Positions 1-9,251 of a stretch of DNA of 64,000 nt are shown here, in pieces. Under the pieces are notes generated by a model that ran no database searches, had not been told where the DNA came from, and was given only the letters and a program-made list of their open reading frames with translations. Origin of the DNA: Latescibacteria bacterium UBA6620 (GTDB taxonomy: Bacteria > Latescibacterota > UBA2968); assembly GCA_002433075.1 (NCBI GenBank), contig DJHM01000051.1, forward strand, positions 53,476-117,475, written 5' to 3'. The stretch's first letter is position 1; each line of letters opens with the position of its first letter. A program made the position numbers and the translations under genes.

Positions 1-417
1 GGTGGACGCATCTTCCATCCGAATGTCCGTAAACTCGAAAATCACTCGTACCATTCCTGCGTGAATCTTTCCATCCTGGACGCGATATCCGAAGATCGGA
101 TCGATCTGCCGGGGCCCCCCGCCGTGAAGATCTCCGTGGGCCTCTCCCTTCGTCCTCCACACACTCGCGACATTTTCCACCCGGATCTCGGGCCCGATGA
201 TTTCGTGCAGCACCTCGATGACTTTCGGATGATCGATCAACAGACTCGACGGTCCCCCTGGCGCCTCCCGATGCTCGGGTGGTAGAGATTCGGGCTCGTG
301 CTTGATCTTATAGATCTGCTCTCGAATCTCGACAACCTCGTCCTCCGTCAGAATCCCCGGACGGACCAGGAAACCGGCGAGGTCGAAGTGAAATCGTTCG
401 GCTTCGGTCATCCCCAT
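1..417 (-). CDS. phytanoyl-CoA dioxygenase (PhyH) family protein, N-terminal part
   Basis: The reading frame is open from an ATG at 417 to the left edge, so only the first 139 residues are present. The N-terminus (TEAERFHFDLAGFLVRPGIL, then EDEVVEIREQIY) is the usual opening of PhyH-family Fe(II)/2-oxoglutarate dioxygenases. Further on, LHGGGPRQIDPIFGY sits where the iron-binding HxD region and the cosubstrate pocket are expected, but the C-terminal His and Arg ligands lie outside the window. The substrate cannot be inferred. It follows the alpha/beta hydrolase gene by 48 bases on the same strand, so the two are probably co-transcribed. Confidence 0.8.
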   Translation of the reverse strand, partial: MGMTEAERFHFDLAGFLVRPGILTEDEVVEIREQIYKIKHEPESLPPEHREAPGGPSSLLIDHPKVIEVLHEIIGPEIRVENVASVWRTKGEAHGDLHGGGPRQIDPIFGYRVQDGKIHAGMVRVIFEFTDIRMEDAST

Positions 418-465
418 AGAATCAACCTCTTTGCTGGCGAAAATCGACTGGCAGCCCCACGAATC

Positions 466-1608
466 TCACGCGATCGTATCCAGCCAGCCCTCGAGCGTGT
501 ACTGTGGGTCGCCCACTTCGTGCGCGTGCAGGCAGGCGAGTTCATCCCGTTGGATGGCACGTAACTCCAGGTCGGCCAGCGTTGTTCCTCGCTGATGAAG
601 CGTCGTGCCATACAGTTTCTCGAATTCGATCCCGTTCCGGTCGCACCAGATGCCCGCGTTAACCGTCGGAAGGGACCGGATCTGTTCCGCCGAGTAACCG
701 GGTGTCCCCAGGTGGACGTTCAGCCACCGCAGTGCGATCACGTGACCGTGGTAGGGGCGATGTCCGCCCCCGGGCTCGAACCAGCAAGCCACATTCCCTT
801 CGGGGAAATGCTCGGCGGCGGCTTTCACGTGTTCCCTGGTTTCATCCCAGATCAGGCCATCTCCCCGATCGTCGATGATCACGTCCGCATCTCCGTTCAT
901 CACGAGAATCGCGCAGTCCGGTGCGGCCAGCGACAGAAAGTCCACCCAGCCACACTCCGCCCTCAGTCGTTGGTTCGGAATGCGAGTGCAGAACTTCCCG
1001 TGGACAGTCAGGTGCTCTCCGTAGCCCCATCCCGACACGATCCCCATTTTCAGTCTCGCGTCGAGGCCAAGCATCCAGGTCGCTTTGGCTCCACCTAGCG
1101 AGTTTCCTGCCACCCCGATCCGGTCCGGGTCGATATCGGCTCTCTCGAGCAGAAAATCGATTCCCCGCATCGTGTCGAACACCAGTTTCCCCATCACCAG
1201 ACGACCCGCATTGTCCGCACACAGGTGAACGGGCTCCGGGTCGTGTGCTCGGGTCCCCAATCCACCCGTCAGGTGACGCTCCTCCTCCCCGATCGGGTCG
1301 AGCACGAGACACGCCACACCCAGGCGGGCGTAGAGCTGACCGATGTAGGTAAACGACCACTGGCTCTTGCTCCCGCCGTGACCACAGGTCAGAACCACTG
1401 CCGGCATCGGCCCGGGAGGTTGGCTCGGGCGGTAGAGTACGCTGGGTACCCTCGATCCAGGCTCACTCGTCCACAGCCACTTCTCGACGGTCAGTCCATC
1501 CCGATCGAATTGGCCCCTGGGCTCGGGCGCGAGCTCACATCGCTCTTCGGGAATCCCCAGCAACTGCAAGAGAGATTTGCGAAGAGAATCGGCGGTCTTC
1601 TTTGCCAT
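466..1608 (-). CDS. alpha/beta hydrolase (acetyl-xylan esterase / dienelactone hydrolase-like)
   Basis: A 380-residue serine hydrolase without a signal peptide. The nucleophile elbow GNSLGG places the catalytic serine near residue 170. The acid is probably Asp240 or Asp242 in MNGDADVIID, and the histidine is probably His283 in GGGHRPYHGH. The oxyanion segment TCGHGGSK is near residue 75. The layout matches the large alpha/beta hydrolases often found beside carbohydrate and xenobiotic genes; the substrate is unknown. The ATG is preceded at good spacing by AGGAGGG. It is upstream of the PhyH gene and 35 bases downstream of the broken PQQ gene. Confidence 0.8.
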   Translation of the reverse strand: MAKKTADSLRKSLLQLLGIPEERCELAPEPRGQFDRDGLTVEKWLWTSEPGSRVPSVLYRPSQPPGPMPAVVLTCGHGGSKSQWSFTYIGQLYARLGVACLVLDPIGEEERHLTGGLGTRAHDPEPVHLCADNAGRLVMGKLVFDTMRGIDFLLERADIDPDRIGVAGNSLGGAKATWMLGLDARLKMGIVSGWGYGEHLTVHGKFCTRIPNQRLRAECGWVDFLSLAAPDCAILVMNGDADVIIDDRGDGLIWDETREHVKAAAEHFPEGNVACWFEPGGGHRPYHGHVIALRWLNVHLGTPGYSAEQIRSLPTVNAGIWCDRNGIEFEKLYGTTLHQRGTTLADLELRAIQRDELACLHAHEVGDPQYTLEGWLDTIA

Positions 1609-1643
1609 TATAGCCCTCCTGATTCCTTGCTCAAATCCCCTCC

Positions 1644-2771
1644 CTATTCCAGCGCGTAGAGTTGTTTGTTGACGTCACCGACGTAGACACGCCCTCCCGC
1701 GATCACCGGTGAAGTCTTGATCTCCGAATCCGACTCGAATCGCCAAAGTTCTTACCCTGTGGCAAGATCGAGCACGTAGAGGGCGCCCTCACCACTGCCG
1801 AAGTAGACGCGGCTTCCGGCAACCGATGGGGAGGAGTTGACGACCCACCGGGTCCTGAAGCGCCATCGCTCCTCCCCCGTTCTTTCGTCTATAGAGTAGA
1901 CGTTCTGATCCCCAGCACCTAAGATGACGAGCCCGTTTGCCACCACCGGAGACGAAACCATCGCCGTAAACGCTCGCACTTCCCCCTTCAGTTCAAACCG
2001 CCAGCGCACCAGGCCGCTGGACCGCTCTACTGCATAGAGGCGGAGGTCCTCGCTTCCGAAAAAGATCCCGTCGAGAGTCACGGTCGGGGCCGCCAGGATC
2101 TGGTGACCGGTCCGGACCTTCCAGAGTAGCGCCCCCGACCAAAAATCCAGAGCGTAGAGGAATCCGTCGTCGCTCCCGAAGTAGATCGCCGAGCCCGCAA
2201 CCGCCGGCGACGAGCGGATGGCTCCTTCGGTCTGGAGGTGAGCCACCTCCTCACCCGTCCGCGAGTCCAGGATATGAACACGGCCATCCTGGCTTCCGAA
2301 AATCACCCTTCCCTCATCGACGGCTGCGGAGGTCAAAACAAGATCCTGAGCCTGATAGGTTCATCTCGCGACACCCGTCCCCCAGTCGGCCGCGATCAGC
2401 CCGGTCCATCCATCGGACACGAAGACTGTCTGATCGGCCACGGTGGGCGTCGTCATCACGCCCCCCCGTGTGGGTGTCTGCCAGAGGATCGAGCCAGTCT
2501 CAGCGTTCAAGGCGTAGACCCTCTTCCCACCATCTACGAAGACCCGGCCTGCGGCTACGGGCGGTGCCGATTCGATCGGTCCTGCTGCCTGGAAAGACCA
2601 CAACACATCGCCCTGGGGATCCATCGTCTGCTGGTAGGTACCTGAATTCCGCAGGTCCGCTCGAAAATGAGATTCCTACGAAAGCAGTGGATCGTCGGCT
2701 GGGCCTATCACCTCGTCGGATCCACCGCAGGCCAGCAGAATCGTCGCAAAAACGGGGAGGGAACGTCTCAC
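1644..2771 (-). pseudogene. PQQ-like beta-propeller lipoprotein gene with three in-frame stops
   Basis: One continuous frame of 376 codons runs from a GTG at 2771 to a TAG at 1644 and reads as a single PQQ-repeat protein. It begins with a lipoprotein signal (MRRSLPVFATILLACGG, lipobox LLAC). Propeller blades follow, for example GDVLWSFQAAGPIESAPPV, TGSILWQTPTRGG and GEERWRFRTRWVVNSSPSV, and the end reads GGRVYVGDVNKQLYALE. The frame is cut by TAG at 2676-2678 (codon 32), TGA at 2361-2363 (where Trp would fit a blade) and TAA at 1752-1754. I find no frameshift. The simplest reading is a decayed outer-membrane propeller lipoprotein. All three stop types occur, so recoding of one codon would not rescue it. 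Confidence 0.85.
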
Positions 2772-2917
2772 GTGGCTGGAAACCCTCTCGGGATGCGAGT
2801 TTTCCGCGGCCAGCCATTCACGACCGAGTCCACGCGGAAACACCGTCCGGGAGCCAAAATACGGTTCGCGTCAGGGTCGGGCAATGTCTAAGCCCCCGCA
2901 GATTGTACTGTAAAACA

Positions 2918-2946
2918 TTGACTTATGGTTTTCCGTCTCCTACATT
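2918..2946 (+). promoter_or_regulatory. sigma-70-type promoter for the VTT-domain gene
   Basis: TTGACT at 2918-2923 and TACATT at 2941-2946 are separated by exactly 17 bases in an AT-rich gap between divergent genes. Transcription would start near 2953, just before the membrane protein gene. Confidence 0.6.
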
Positions 2947-2993
2947 TAGCTGTCTAATTAATGCGGTCCTTTCTACACACACAATTGGATGCT

Positions 2994-3665
2994 ATGAGCA
3001 AACCCTGGAAAAAATACGCAGCCATTATGCTGCCGGTCAGTGCGATCCTGATCGCCCTGGCGGTCGCCCTGCCAGAATGGCGGGGACTCGTCTACCTTTT
3101 CTTCTACGCCATACCCGCAAATTCATTCATCCCGGTTCCCCACGAACTCGGGATGATCTATTTCGGACAATACTACGACCCCGCCCTAATAGCCATCGTC
3201 GCAGCGATAGGCACGATCGCCGTTTGCTTCATCGACTACCAGGTCGTCACCGCTGCCTTCCAGATCGAAAAACTCAAGAAGGTACGGAACAGCGAAGTCT
3301 ACGGGGGCGCCGTTCACTACTTCCTCAAGGCGCCCTTCATCTCCGTTCTGGTCGCCGCGGCAGCGCCATTCATCCCGTTCTACATCTTCCGCGTCCTCAG
3401 TCCGACGGCGGGTTACCCCCTCAAACGGTATATGATGGCCGTCTTCTTGGGACGACTCCCGCGATACTATGTGTTCGCGCTAATGGGCAGCACGCTCAAC
3501 ACGCCCAATCTTGCGATCTCTCTCGCCCTCATCGTCATCACCTGTGCGCTCCTCTACGCACGAGTCAGCAAGCACCTCAGCAAGAAGAGCCAGACACGAC
3601 CAGAGCGGACGGTCGTTCCCGTCGAACCCGCCCAGCCTTCCGAGGAACTCGTAACGACGGCCTGA
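2994..3665 (+). CDS. VTT/DedA-like (SNARE-associated) integral membrane protein
   Basis: A 223-residue membrane protein with about five hydrophobic segments. The centre (APFISVLVAAAAPFIPFYIF, then YPLKRYMMAVFLGRLPRYY) resembles the VTT/DedA core, with proline-rich re-entrant stretches and the conserved GRxxRY. Relatives are undecaprenyl-phosphate or phospholipid carriers; the lipid here is unknown. The C-terminus is a short polar tail. An in-frame ATG at 2961 would add 11 residues. I prefer the ATG at 2994 because the mapped promoter would give the 2961 start a leader of only about 8 bases with no ribosome site. A strong hairpin follows the gene. Confidence 0.7.
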   Translation: MSKPWKKYAAIMLPVSAILIALAVALPEWRGLVYLFFYAIPANSFIPVPHELGMIYFGQYYDPALIAIVAAIGTIAVCFIDYQVVTAAFQIEKLKKVRNSEVYGGAVHYFLKAPFISVLVAAAAPFIPFYIFRVLSPTAGYPLKRYMMAVFLGRLPRYYVFALMGSTLNTPNLAISLALIVITCALLYARVSKHLSKKSQTRPERTVVPVEPAQPSEELVTTA

Positions 3666-3688
3666 TCGACATCTTATTTTCAAGCGAA

Positions 3689-3720
3689 AAGGGGCGGTCG
3701 CGCAGATGCGACCGCCCCTT
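3689..3720. terminator. bidirectional terminator between convergent genes
   Basis: An 11-bp GC stem (GGGGCGGTCGC / GCGACCGCCCC) with a 6-base loop, extended by A-A / T-T pairs and followed by T-rich sequence. It lies between the VTT gene and the converging dockerin protein gene. Confidence 0.8.
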
Positions 3721-3744
3721 CGATTTGTACGTCAAATGGCCGCG

Positions 3745-5013
3745 TCAGCCGTTAGAAAAACTGGCCGCGAAGATGATGAGATCGCCGAAATCGACAAATC
3801 CATTTCCGTCGAGATCGAAGGTAGGATTCTCCTCGTTGAAGGCCCCGGCGAACAGCAGGAAATCGGTGAAATCAACGACCCCGTTCCGGTCGAAGTCCCC
3901 CGTGGAGAACACGACCGGCTGGCCCAGGATCGGGAGGATCACCTCATCGATCGCGCCTTCGGAATCACTCACCTGAATCGTGATAGATGCCGTTTCGTCC
4001 CATCCGTCCGGCACAGATACCGTCAATACCGCCCCCGCGATCGATACCGTCACGGGCTCAGCCATCAAGACCGCAAACGTCACCTGCGTAGCGAGGTCCT
4101 CCACGTCTTGCGCGAGGACCGTCAGTTCTACCGCCTCCGCGCCCACCTCCAGGGTATCCGGCAGGCTCTGCCGATCGATCTCCGGGGGGTCGTTCTCAGG
4201 CGTAACCGTCAGTGTGGCTCCGGCCTCGACCCGCGCACCAGCGGGATCGATCGCGGCGAACGTAAAGCCCACCGACCCGTGGAAATTCTGGGGAGGGGTC
4301 ACCGAAAGCAGGCTTCCCGTAATCCCCACGCTGGTTCCTTCCACATCGGCGACCGCCTCCCAGGACAACGAACCGGCACCTGTCTGGTCGTCGACGGCCA
4401 ACGTGGCCAGGTCCAGCGTGAAAGGATTGTCCTCGACAATCACATACCCTGGCACCTCGAGAAACCGGGGAGGTGTATCCTGGAAAACCAGATCCGGGGG
4501 TACGGGCACATCGATCGAGGAACCGTCCTGGTTCGGTACGGCGTACTGACTGCGAAGCTCGCCAGTGGTATCGACGAGGACCGTGAACGGCGTACGACCC
4601 GACCGTGCCTCGATCACCTCGAATTCTATCGAAGCGAAGAGTCCCGAAATCGCCGCTCCCGACAGGTCGACCTCAGCGTAATGCACAATGGAGACTGAAT
4701 CGTCGACCGCGATCACGGAATCTGCGAAGACCTCGGAGAGAAGTCCTGCCGACAGAGCAGGCTGAAGACCTGCATCCGGTGATGCATCGAGAGGTGTGAA
4801 GAGTCGCGAGTCGAAAGAAACGAAGGCCTCGACACCGATCAGCGGTTCACCGGCCGAGTCGACGTGCAGTTCGACACTGACGGTATCTCCCGCGGGAGCA
4901 AAGAAAAGGGTATCCCCCTCTGTCGTTCGGAGGGACAACTCGAAGGCGTGGGACGCCGACGAGAGAGACATACACGCGACAGCGCAGACCACACGCCAGA
5001 GGAAGGAACGCAC
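3745..5013 (-). CDS. secreted cohesin-like / cadherin-like / dockerin protein
   Basis: 422 residues beginning with a signal peptide (cleavage near SASHA, residue 23). Residues about 25-155 form a cohesin-like beta sandwich (VSVELHVDSAGEPLIGVEAF and the hydrophobic strands after it). Residues about 175-360 contain two Ig/cadherin-type modules (DTPPRFLEVPGYVIVEDNPF; ENDPPEIDRQSLPDTLEV). The C-terminus is a dockerin with two calcium loops, DFDRNGVVDFTDF and DLDGNGFVDFGDL. The GTG start has AGGA seven bases upstream. It is the last gene of the guaA-led series, 73 bases after the 1383-residue protein. It is probably extracellular or surface-bound; any enzyme activity is not apparent. Confidence 0.8.
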   Translation of the reverse strand: MRSFLWRVVCAVACMSLSSASHAFELSLRTTEGDTLFFAPAGDTVSVELHVDSAGEPLIGVEAFVSFDSRLFTPLDASPDAGLQPALSAGLLSEVFADSVIAVDDSVSIVHYAEVDLSGAAISGLFASIEFEVIEARSGRTPFTVLVDTTGELRSQYAVPNQDGSSIDVPVPPDLVFQDTPPRFLEVPGYVIVEDNPFTLDLATLAVDDQTGAGSLSWEAVADVEGTSVGITGSLLSVTPPQNFHGSVGFTFAAIDPAGARVEAGATLTVTPENDPPEIDRQSLPDTLEVGAEAVELTVLAQDVEDLATQVTFAVLMAEPVTVSIAGAVLTVSVPDGWDETASITIQVSDSEGAIDEVILPILGQPVVFSTGDFDRNGVVDFTDFLLFAGAFNEENPTFDLDGNGFVDFGDLIIFAASFSNG

Positions 5014-5086
5014 AGCGAGTCCTGACGGGGTGGGAACCTGTGGAACTGACTTCGATCCTGAGCCGCGCTTACATTCACGGTCAGGA

Positions 5087-8000
5087 CTACCTCAACAGCA
5101 TCGCCTTCCGTACGGCTTGATACTGGCTGGTACCGTCCAGCCCGATCATGCTCAATCGATACAGGTAGATGCCCGACCCCACCTGGCGACCGCGCCGGTC
5201 CCTACCATCCCAGCGAATCCGGTGACGTCCTGCGGAGCGAACTTCGTCCACCAGGGTCCGGATCTCCTGGCCAAGTGTGGTGTAGATCGTCAGTCTCACG
5301 TGCCCGACATCGGCCAGTTCGAACGGGAGGATCGTCTCAGGATTGAATGGATTGGGCAGATTCTGACGGAGCACGGTTTCGGCAACCGAGAAGAATCCTC
5401 CCGGCATCGGTTCGTCGCCCTGCCCAACGATCACGAGACCATCCGGAGTCAGGAAGCGAACGCGTTCGATACGAACTGGCTCGGGAAGGTCGTCGATCGT
5501 GAACAAAACACCCTGGCCCGCTAGGGAAGTTTCCTGATCTCGCAGCACTGCAGCAAAACGCAGGACCGTCTCCGGACCCTTCGAGATCCTCCTCGTCAGC
5601 GTCATCGCAGTCGAAGGATGGAACCACGTCCCGGGACGTAAACCTTCCATCACCTCGTCCCCATCCCCCTGAACGACCAGATCGAACGCATAGCCGACCG
5701 ACGGAGGCATCTTCCGAGTACGCAGCTGACTGCGAGAATCCGGGTCGTCAGCCGTGAACCAGGCCAGACTCGCCGCAGACACGGCAGGTTTGGCAGCCAC
5801 AGATGGACCCATTCCGACTTCACCGAAATTTGACTGCAGCAGGGCGAAGTCCGCGAGATTGACGATCCCGTCCCCATTGAAATCCGCCGACCAGGCCGGA
5901 CTTCCCTCGGTAAAACCCGAAGCGCCAAAATTCGCGCCGACGAGACCGAAATCCGCGATGTCAACCTGATTGTCATCATTCGCATCGCCAGCCCTCAACT
6001 CACTCGACGTGAACGTCGGATCGACACCGACCCACGAAAACGTCGTACTGCCCGCCACACCCGTCGAGTCGTTCACCACCAGACTGTCTCCAGTAATCCG
6101 TCCCCGGAGGTAGTGGAACGTCTTTGCGAACAGCCCGTAAGTCCCCCCGGGAACCTGAAGGAGCGTGAACGACCCATCGTCGTTCAGCGTCACTTGGATC
6201 CCGTTCAGCGTCCGGTCGGCGTCGTTCGGTGGTTGATACGCCACCGAGTCCGGAAGGGCCGTCCCGGTCCCTGCGGAATCGTGCTGAGTCAGGTCGAACC
6301 GGGTGGCGATGTCGAGGGCCTCCGTTCGCCCCTGGAAGCTGACCGTTCCGCGCACCTTGTGATTCCTCAGAATGATCGTGCTCGCTGGCGCGATGAACGG
6401 CTGGACGAACGCCCCGTCGGGTTTACTCGTAAACGCTGACTGTCGAACCGTCGACGTGTCGTTCACCACCCGGATACGCGTGGACGTATCCCGCTGGGCG
6501 ACCACACGGAACGTCGCCACCGGCACGGGCTCGTTCGGGAGGGTCGGTAGGAAAACCACTCCCAGGTCGGCCTTGCCCGTCCCGCTCGTCGAGGACGTGT
6601 CCACCTTGTTCTGCAGGATGCTGGCCTGTGTTGCCAACGTCGAATCCACCTCGAACGGCTGGGTTCCCGTTTCTGTCGCGTCGGCGTCGATCATCACGAA
6701 CGCCCGCGTATCGTAGTCAATGAACAAAGACAGACTCGACAGGTCCATACCGACCGGGCTCAGGCGAACCGTCACCGACACCGTGTCCTGAATGTGGAAA
6801 GGACTGTTGCCGTCGAACTGGAAATCGTAAAACGGCTGCGCTTGGGACGTGGAATTGACGGTATCGGACGAGGCAGATAGGGTACCCGCGCCGTTCTCCG
6901 ACTGAACGTAGTAGTAGAAGCCTGTGCCGACCGTAGCAGCCGTGTCTACAAAGGTGCGGTGCACGAACGTGCTGTCCCGCTCATTCGTCGCCGTGGTGTC
7001 GAATGTGGCGAACAACGTGTAGGGGCCCGTCTCGGCCGTCGAACGGAAGACGCGATAGCGTGTAATGCGCCCCGTCGTCTCATCCACATTAGGACGCTGC
7101 CAGGTCAACGTCACACGCCCCCCGAGATCACCCTGCGTGTCGACGGCTACCAGATCACGTGGCGGGGCCGGGTCCTTGATGTCCTGACCGAACATATTGG
7201 AGAACAACACGAGCCAAGCGCTGGACGGCTGGGCCATCGCGAAGTCCGGCACTCCGTTGCCCGTCAGATCAGACGCCAGACCTGTCCCGATCCCCGTCTG
7301 GCTTCCCGCGACGCGAACCGAGTCGAAACGTCCCCCTGCGTCGTTGACCAGAACGTCTACGCTTCCCGTCCCCGAGGGAGCGAGCAGGTCCAGATACCCA
7401 TCCTGGTCGAGGTCGACCGACCGTAACGAAGTCAGCGTGTCCGTTCTGGCATAGACAACCGAATCCCCGAAGGTCTCTGACCCGAGATTGTCGTAAACGA
7501 CAACAAGGTCGTTGTCCTGCGCCACGGCAAAATCCACATCTCCATCAATATCGTAGTCCCCAGCCGTCAGCGACTGGGGAACCGCCAGGAGATCGACGCT
7601 CGACGAGGCCGTAAAACTGGCGTTGCCTTGATTTCGAAGCAGCTGGACTATGTTCGTGGAGGCTCCGGTAAGAAGCAGGTCATCAATCCCATCCCCGCTG
7701 AAATCCGCAGCCCAGAGACCCGTCGGCGACATCACACCGGTGGTCGTCAGGGGCGCCCCGAAACTTCCGATGCCGTCATTCTTGTAGATGTAGACTGTCG
7801 AGCCATCGTCCGTGGCGGCCAGATCGACGTCACCGTCTGTGTCGAAGTCAGCCAGGGCCACGTGCGTCACAGCGGCTCCGACAAACAGCTCCGTCGGCGA
7901 GGAGAATACCCCCGTACTGTCATTGAAAAGGACGGCCATGGTCTGTTGGGTTCGATGTCCCACAACCAGGTCAAGATCGTTGTCTCCATCCAGGTCGGCG

Positions 8001-9238
8001 GTCGCGATCGACGTCGGTTCGGATCCCGTCGAAAGCACACGCTGAATGAACGTCGCACCGGACGATCCGTTCATCAGCACGGTCACCGATTGCGTGCCCG
8101 CATTCGCGGAGATCAGGTCGGACGATCCATCGCCGTTCAGGTCCGCAGCGTGAAGCGAGGAGATCTGGGTGCCCGTCGTCAGGAACGAAATCGAATCCAA
8201 CCCCGCCTGACGCAGACGAAAGACATCGTCGATCCCGATGTAGACGATGTTCGCGCTGTCAGGATGGACGGCGATCGCGTTCACCGGATTCGCATTCGCC
8301 AGGGCCAGTGTAATGTCGTTCCACGACTGGCCGCTGTCTGTCGATTCGAAGATCTCGCCAACCTGCGACCCGGCGTAGAGAACGGTCGGATTGGAGGGCG
8401 AAATGGCCAGACTGGCGAGGTTGAGGTTCGTGATCCCCGTGTTGGCCGCCGTCCACGATCCCCCCGCATTCGTCGATCGGAAGATTCCCCCACCGTCCGT
8501 TGCCACCACGACCAGCCCGGAAGTCTCCGAACTGACCACAAGGCCCCGGACATCCGTATCAGTCATCCCGGTGTTCGCGGCTGTCCACGTTCCCGCTCGG
8601 TCGAAACTGCGGAACACACCCGCCGACCCTGCCGAGGCCACCAGAACCGTGTCTGGCGTCTGTGGAATCACGGCAAGCTCGCCGATGCTGATGCCGTTGA
8701 TCGTATCGATCGCAGTCGTCGTCATCCACGTCGTGCCATCGTCATCAGAGATCCACAACCCTGCGGATGTCCCTGCGTAAATCCGGCTCGTATCCGACGC
8801 GTCCACGACGATTCTGTTTGTACTGAACGTCACCAGCGGCGGAATCGCCAGAGATGTGAGCGTCCAACTCGCCCCGCGATCCGTCGAACGATACAAACCG
8901 CTCATATCCCCGCCGGCGTAGACGACGCCACGATTCAGCGGGTTGAACTCAATCGCGAGTACCCCCTCGCCGATCGTCCCCATAGCGGCCGCCATCTCGG
9001 CCCAGGTCGCGCTCCGATCGAGGCTCTGGTAAATCGATCCCGGCTGGGTGCCCGTGTAGATCGTGTCCGTCCGCTCGGGATCGACGACGATCGTCTGAAC
9101 CATGTGGGGTCCCCCGGCGAGCGCCGTCGTCACCCAGACGTTGGCCGAGTCGATCTGCGCTCGAACGGGCCCGGTCCACAGCCCCAGCAGGAGGGCGATA
9201 TGTAGGAATCGTGTCAACATTGGATGTGTGTGTCTCAT
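5087..9238 (-). CDS. large secreted repeat protein: BNR, FG-GAP, Fn3, cohesin-like, dockerin and T9SS-type tail
   Basis: 1383 residues with a signal peptide (LHIALLLGLWTGPVRAQ). Residues about 30-350 are sortilin/BNR-like repeats (SxDxGxTW forms such as STDRGASWT and STDSGQSWN). Residues about 355-690 are FG-GAP/VCBS repeats (ADLNGDGSSDLI, ADLDGDNDLDLVV). A fibronectin type III module (about 695-800), a cohesin-like module (about 810-960), a regulatory-like beta module and a dockerin (GDANDDNQVDIADF; DFNGDGIVNLADF) follow. The last 90 residues are a FlgD-like/T9SS type A sorting module (NLPNPFNPETILPFEL ... GSGIYLYRL ... KAMLLR). Initiation at Met7 (9220) is also possible. It is likely exported to the surface and involved in adhesion or matrix building. 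Confidence 0.8.
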   Translation of the reverse strand: MRHTHPMLTRFLHIALLLGLWTGPVRAQIDSANVWVTTALAGGPHMVQTIVVDPERTDTIYTGTQPGSIYQSLDRSATWAEMAAAMGTIGEGVLAIEFNPLNRGVVYAGGDMSGLYRSTDRGASWTLTSLAIPPLVTFSTNRIVVDASDTSRIYAGTSAGLWISDDDGTTWMTTTAIDTINGISIGELAVIPQTPDTVLVASAGSAGVFRSFDRAGTWTAANTGMTDTDVRGLVVSSETSGLVVVATDGGGIFRSTNAGGSWTAANTGITNLNLASLAISPSNPTVLYAGSQVGEIFESTDSGQSWNDITLALANANPVNAIAVHPDSANIVYIGIDDVFRLRQAGLDSISFLTTGTQISSLHAADLNGDGSSDLISANAGTQSVTVLMNGSSGATFIQRVLSTGSEPTSIATADLDGDNDLDLVVGHRTQQTMAVLFNDSTGVFSSPTELFVGAAVTHVALADFDTDGDVDLAATDDGSTVYIYKNDGIGSFGAPLTTTGVMSPTGLWAADFSGDGIDDLLLTGASTNIVQLLRNQGNASFTASSSVDLLAVPQSLTAGDYDIDGDVDFAVAQDNDLVVVYDNLGSETFGDSVVYARTDTLTSLRSVDLDQDGYLDLLAPSGTGSVDVLVNDAGGRFDSVRVAGSQTGIGTGLASDLTGNGVPDFAMAQPSSAWLVLFSNMFGQDIKDPAPPRDLVAVDTQGDLGGRVTLTWQRPNVDETTGRITRYRVFRSTAETGPYTLFATFDTTATNERDSTFVHRTFVDTAATVGTGFYYYVQSENGAGTLSASSDTVNSTSQAQPFYDFQFDGNSPFHIQDTVSVTVRLSPVGMDLSSLSLFIDYDTRAFVMIDADATETGTQPFEVDSTLATQASILQNKVDTSSTSGTGKADLGVVFLPTLPNEPVPVATFRVVAQRDTSTRIRVVNDTSTVRQSAFTSKPDGAFVQPFIAPASTIILRNHKVRGTVSFQGRTEALDIATRFDLTQHDSAGTGTALPDSVAYQPPNDADRTLNGIQVTLNDDGSFTLLQVPGGTYGLFAKTFHYLRGRITGDSLVVNDSTGVAGSTTFSWVGVDPTFTSSELRAGDANDDNQVDIADFGLVGANFGASGFTEGSPAWSADFNGDGIVNLADFALLQSNFGEVGMGPSVAAKPAVSAASLAWFTADDPDSRSQLRTRKMPPSVGYAFDLVVQGDGDEVMEGLRPGTWFHPSTAMTLTRRISKGPETVLRFAAVLRDQETSLAGQGVLFTIDDLPEPVRIERVRFLTPDGLVIVGQGDEPMPGGFFSVAETVLRQNLPNPFNPETILPFELADVGHVRLTIYTTLGQEIRTLVDEVRSAGRHRIRWDGRDRRGRQVGSGIYLYRLSMIGLDGTSQYQAVRKAMLLR

Positions 9239-9251
9239 CGAACCGGCGTCG

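Noticed and set aside
2468..3976. A 502-codon plus-strand frame
   Set aside because: It runs across the broken propeller gene, an intergenic promoter and the VTT gene in a different frame, is Arg/Ser/Pro-rich and has no domain. It is a shadow of GC-rich sequence.
7628..9205. A 525-codon plus-strand frame opposite the 1383-residue protein
   Set aside because: The minus strand shows clear BNR and FG-GAP repeats; the plus frame is Arg/His-rich with no recognisable motif.
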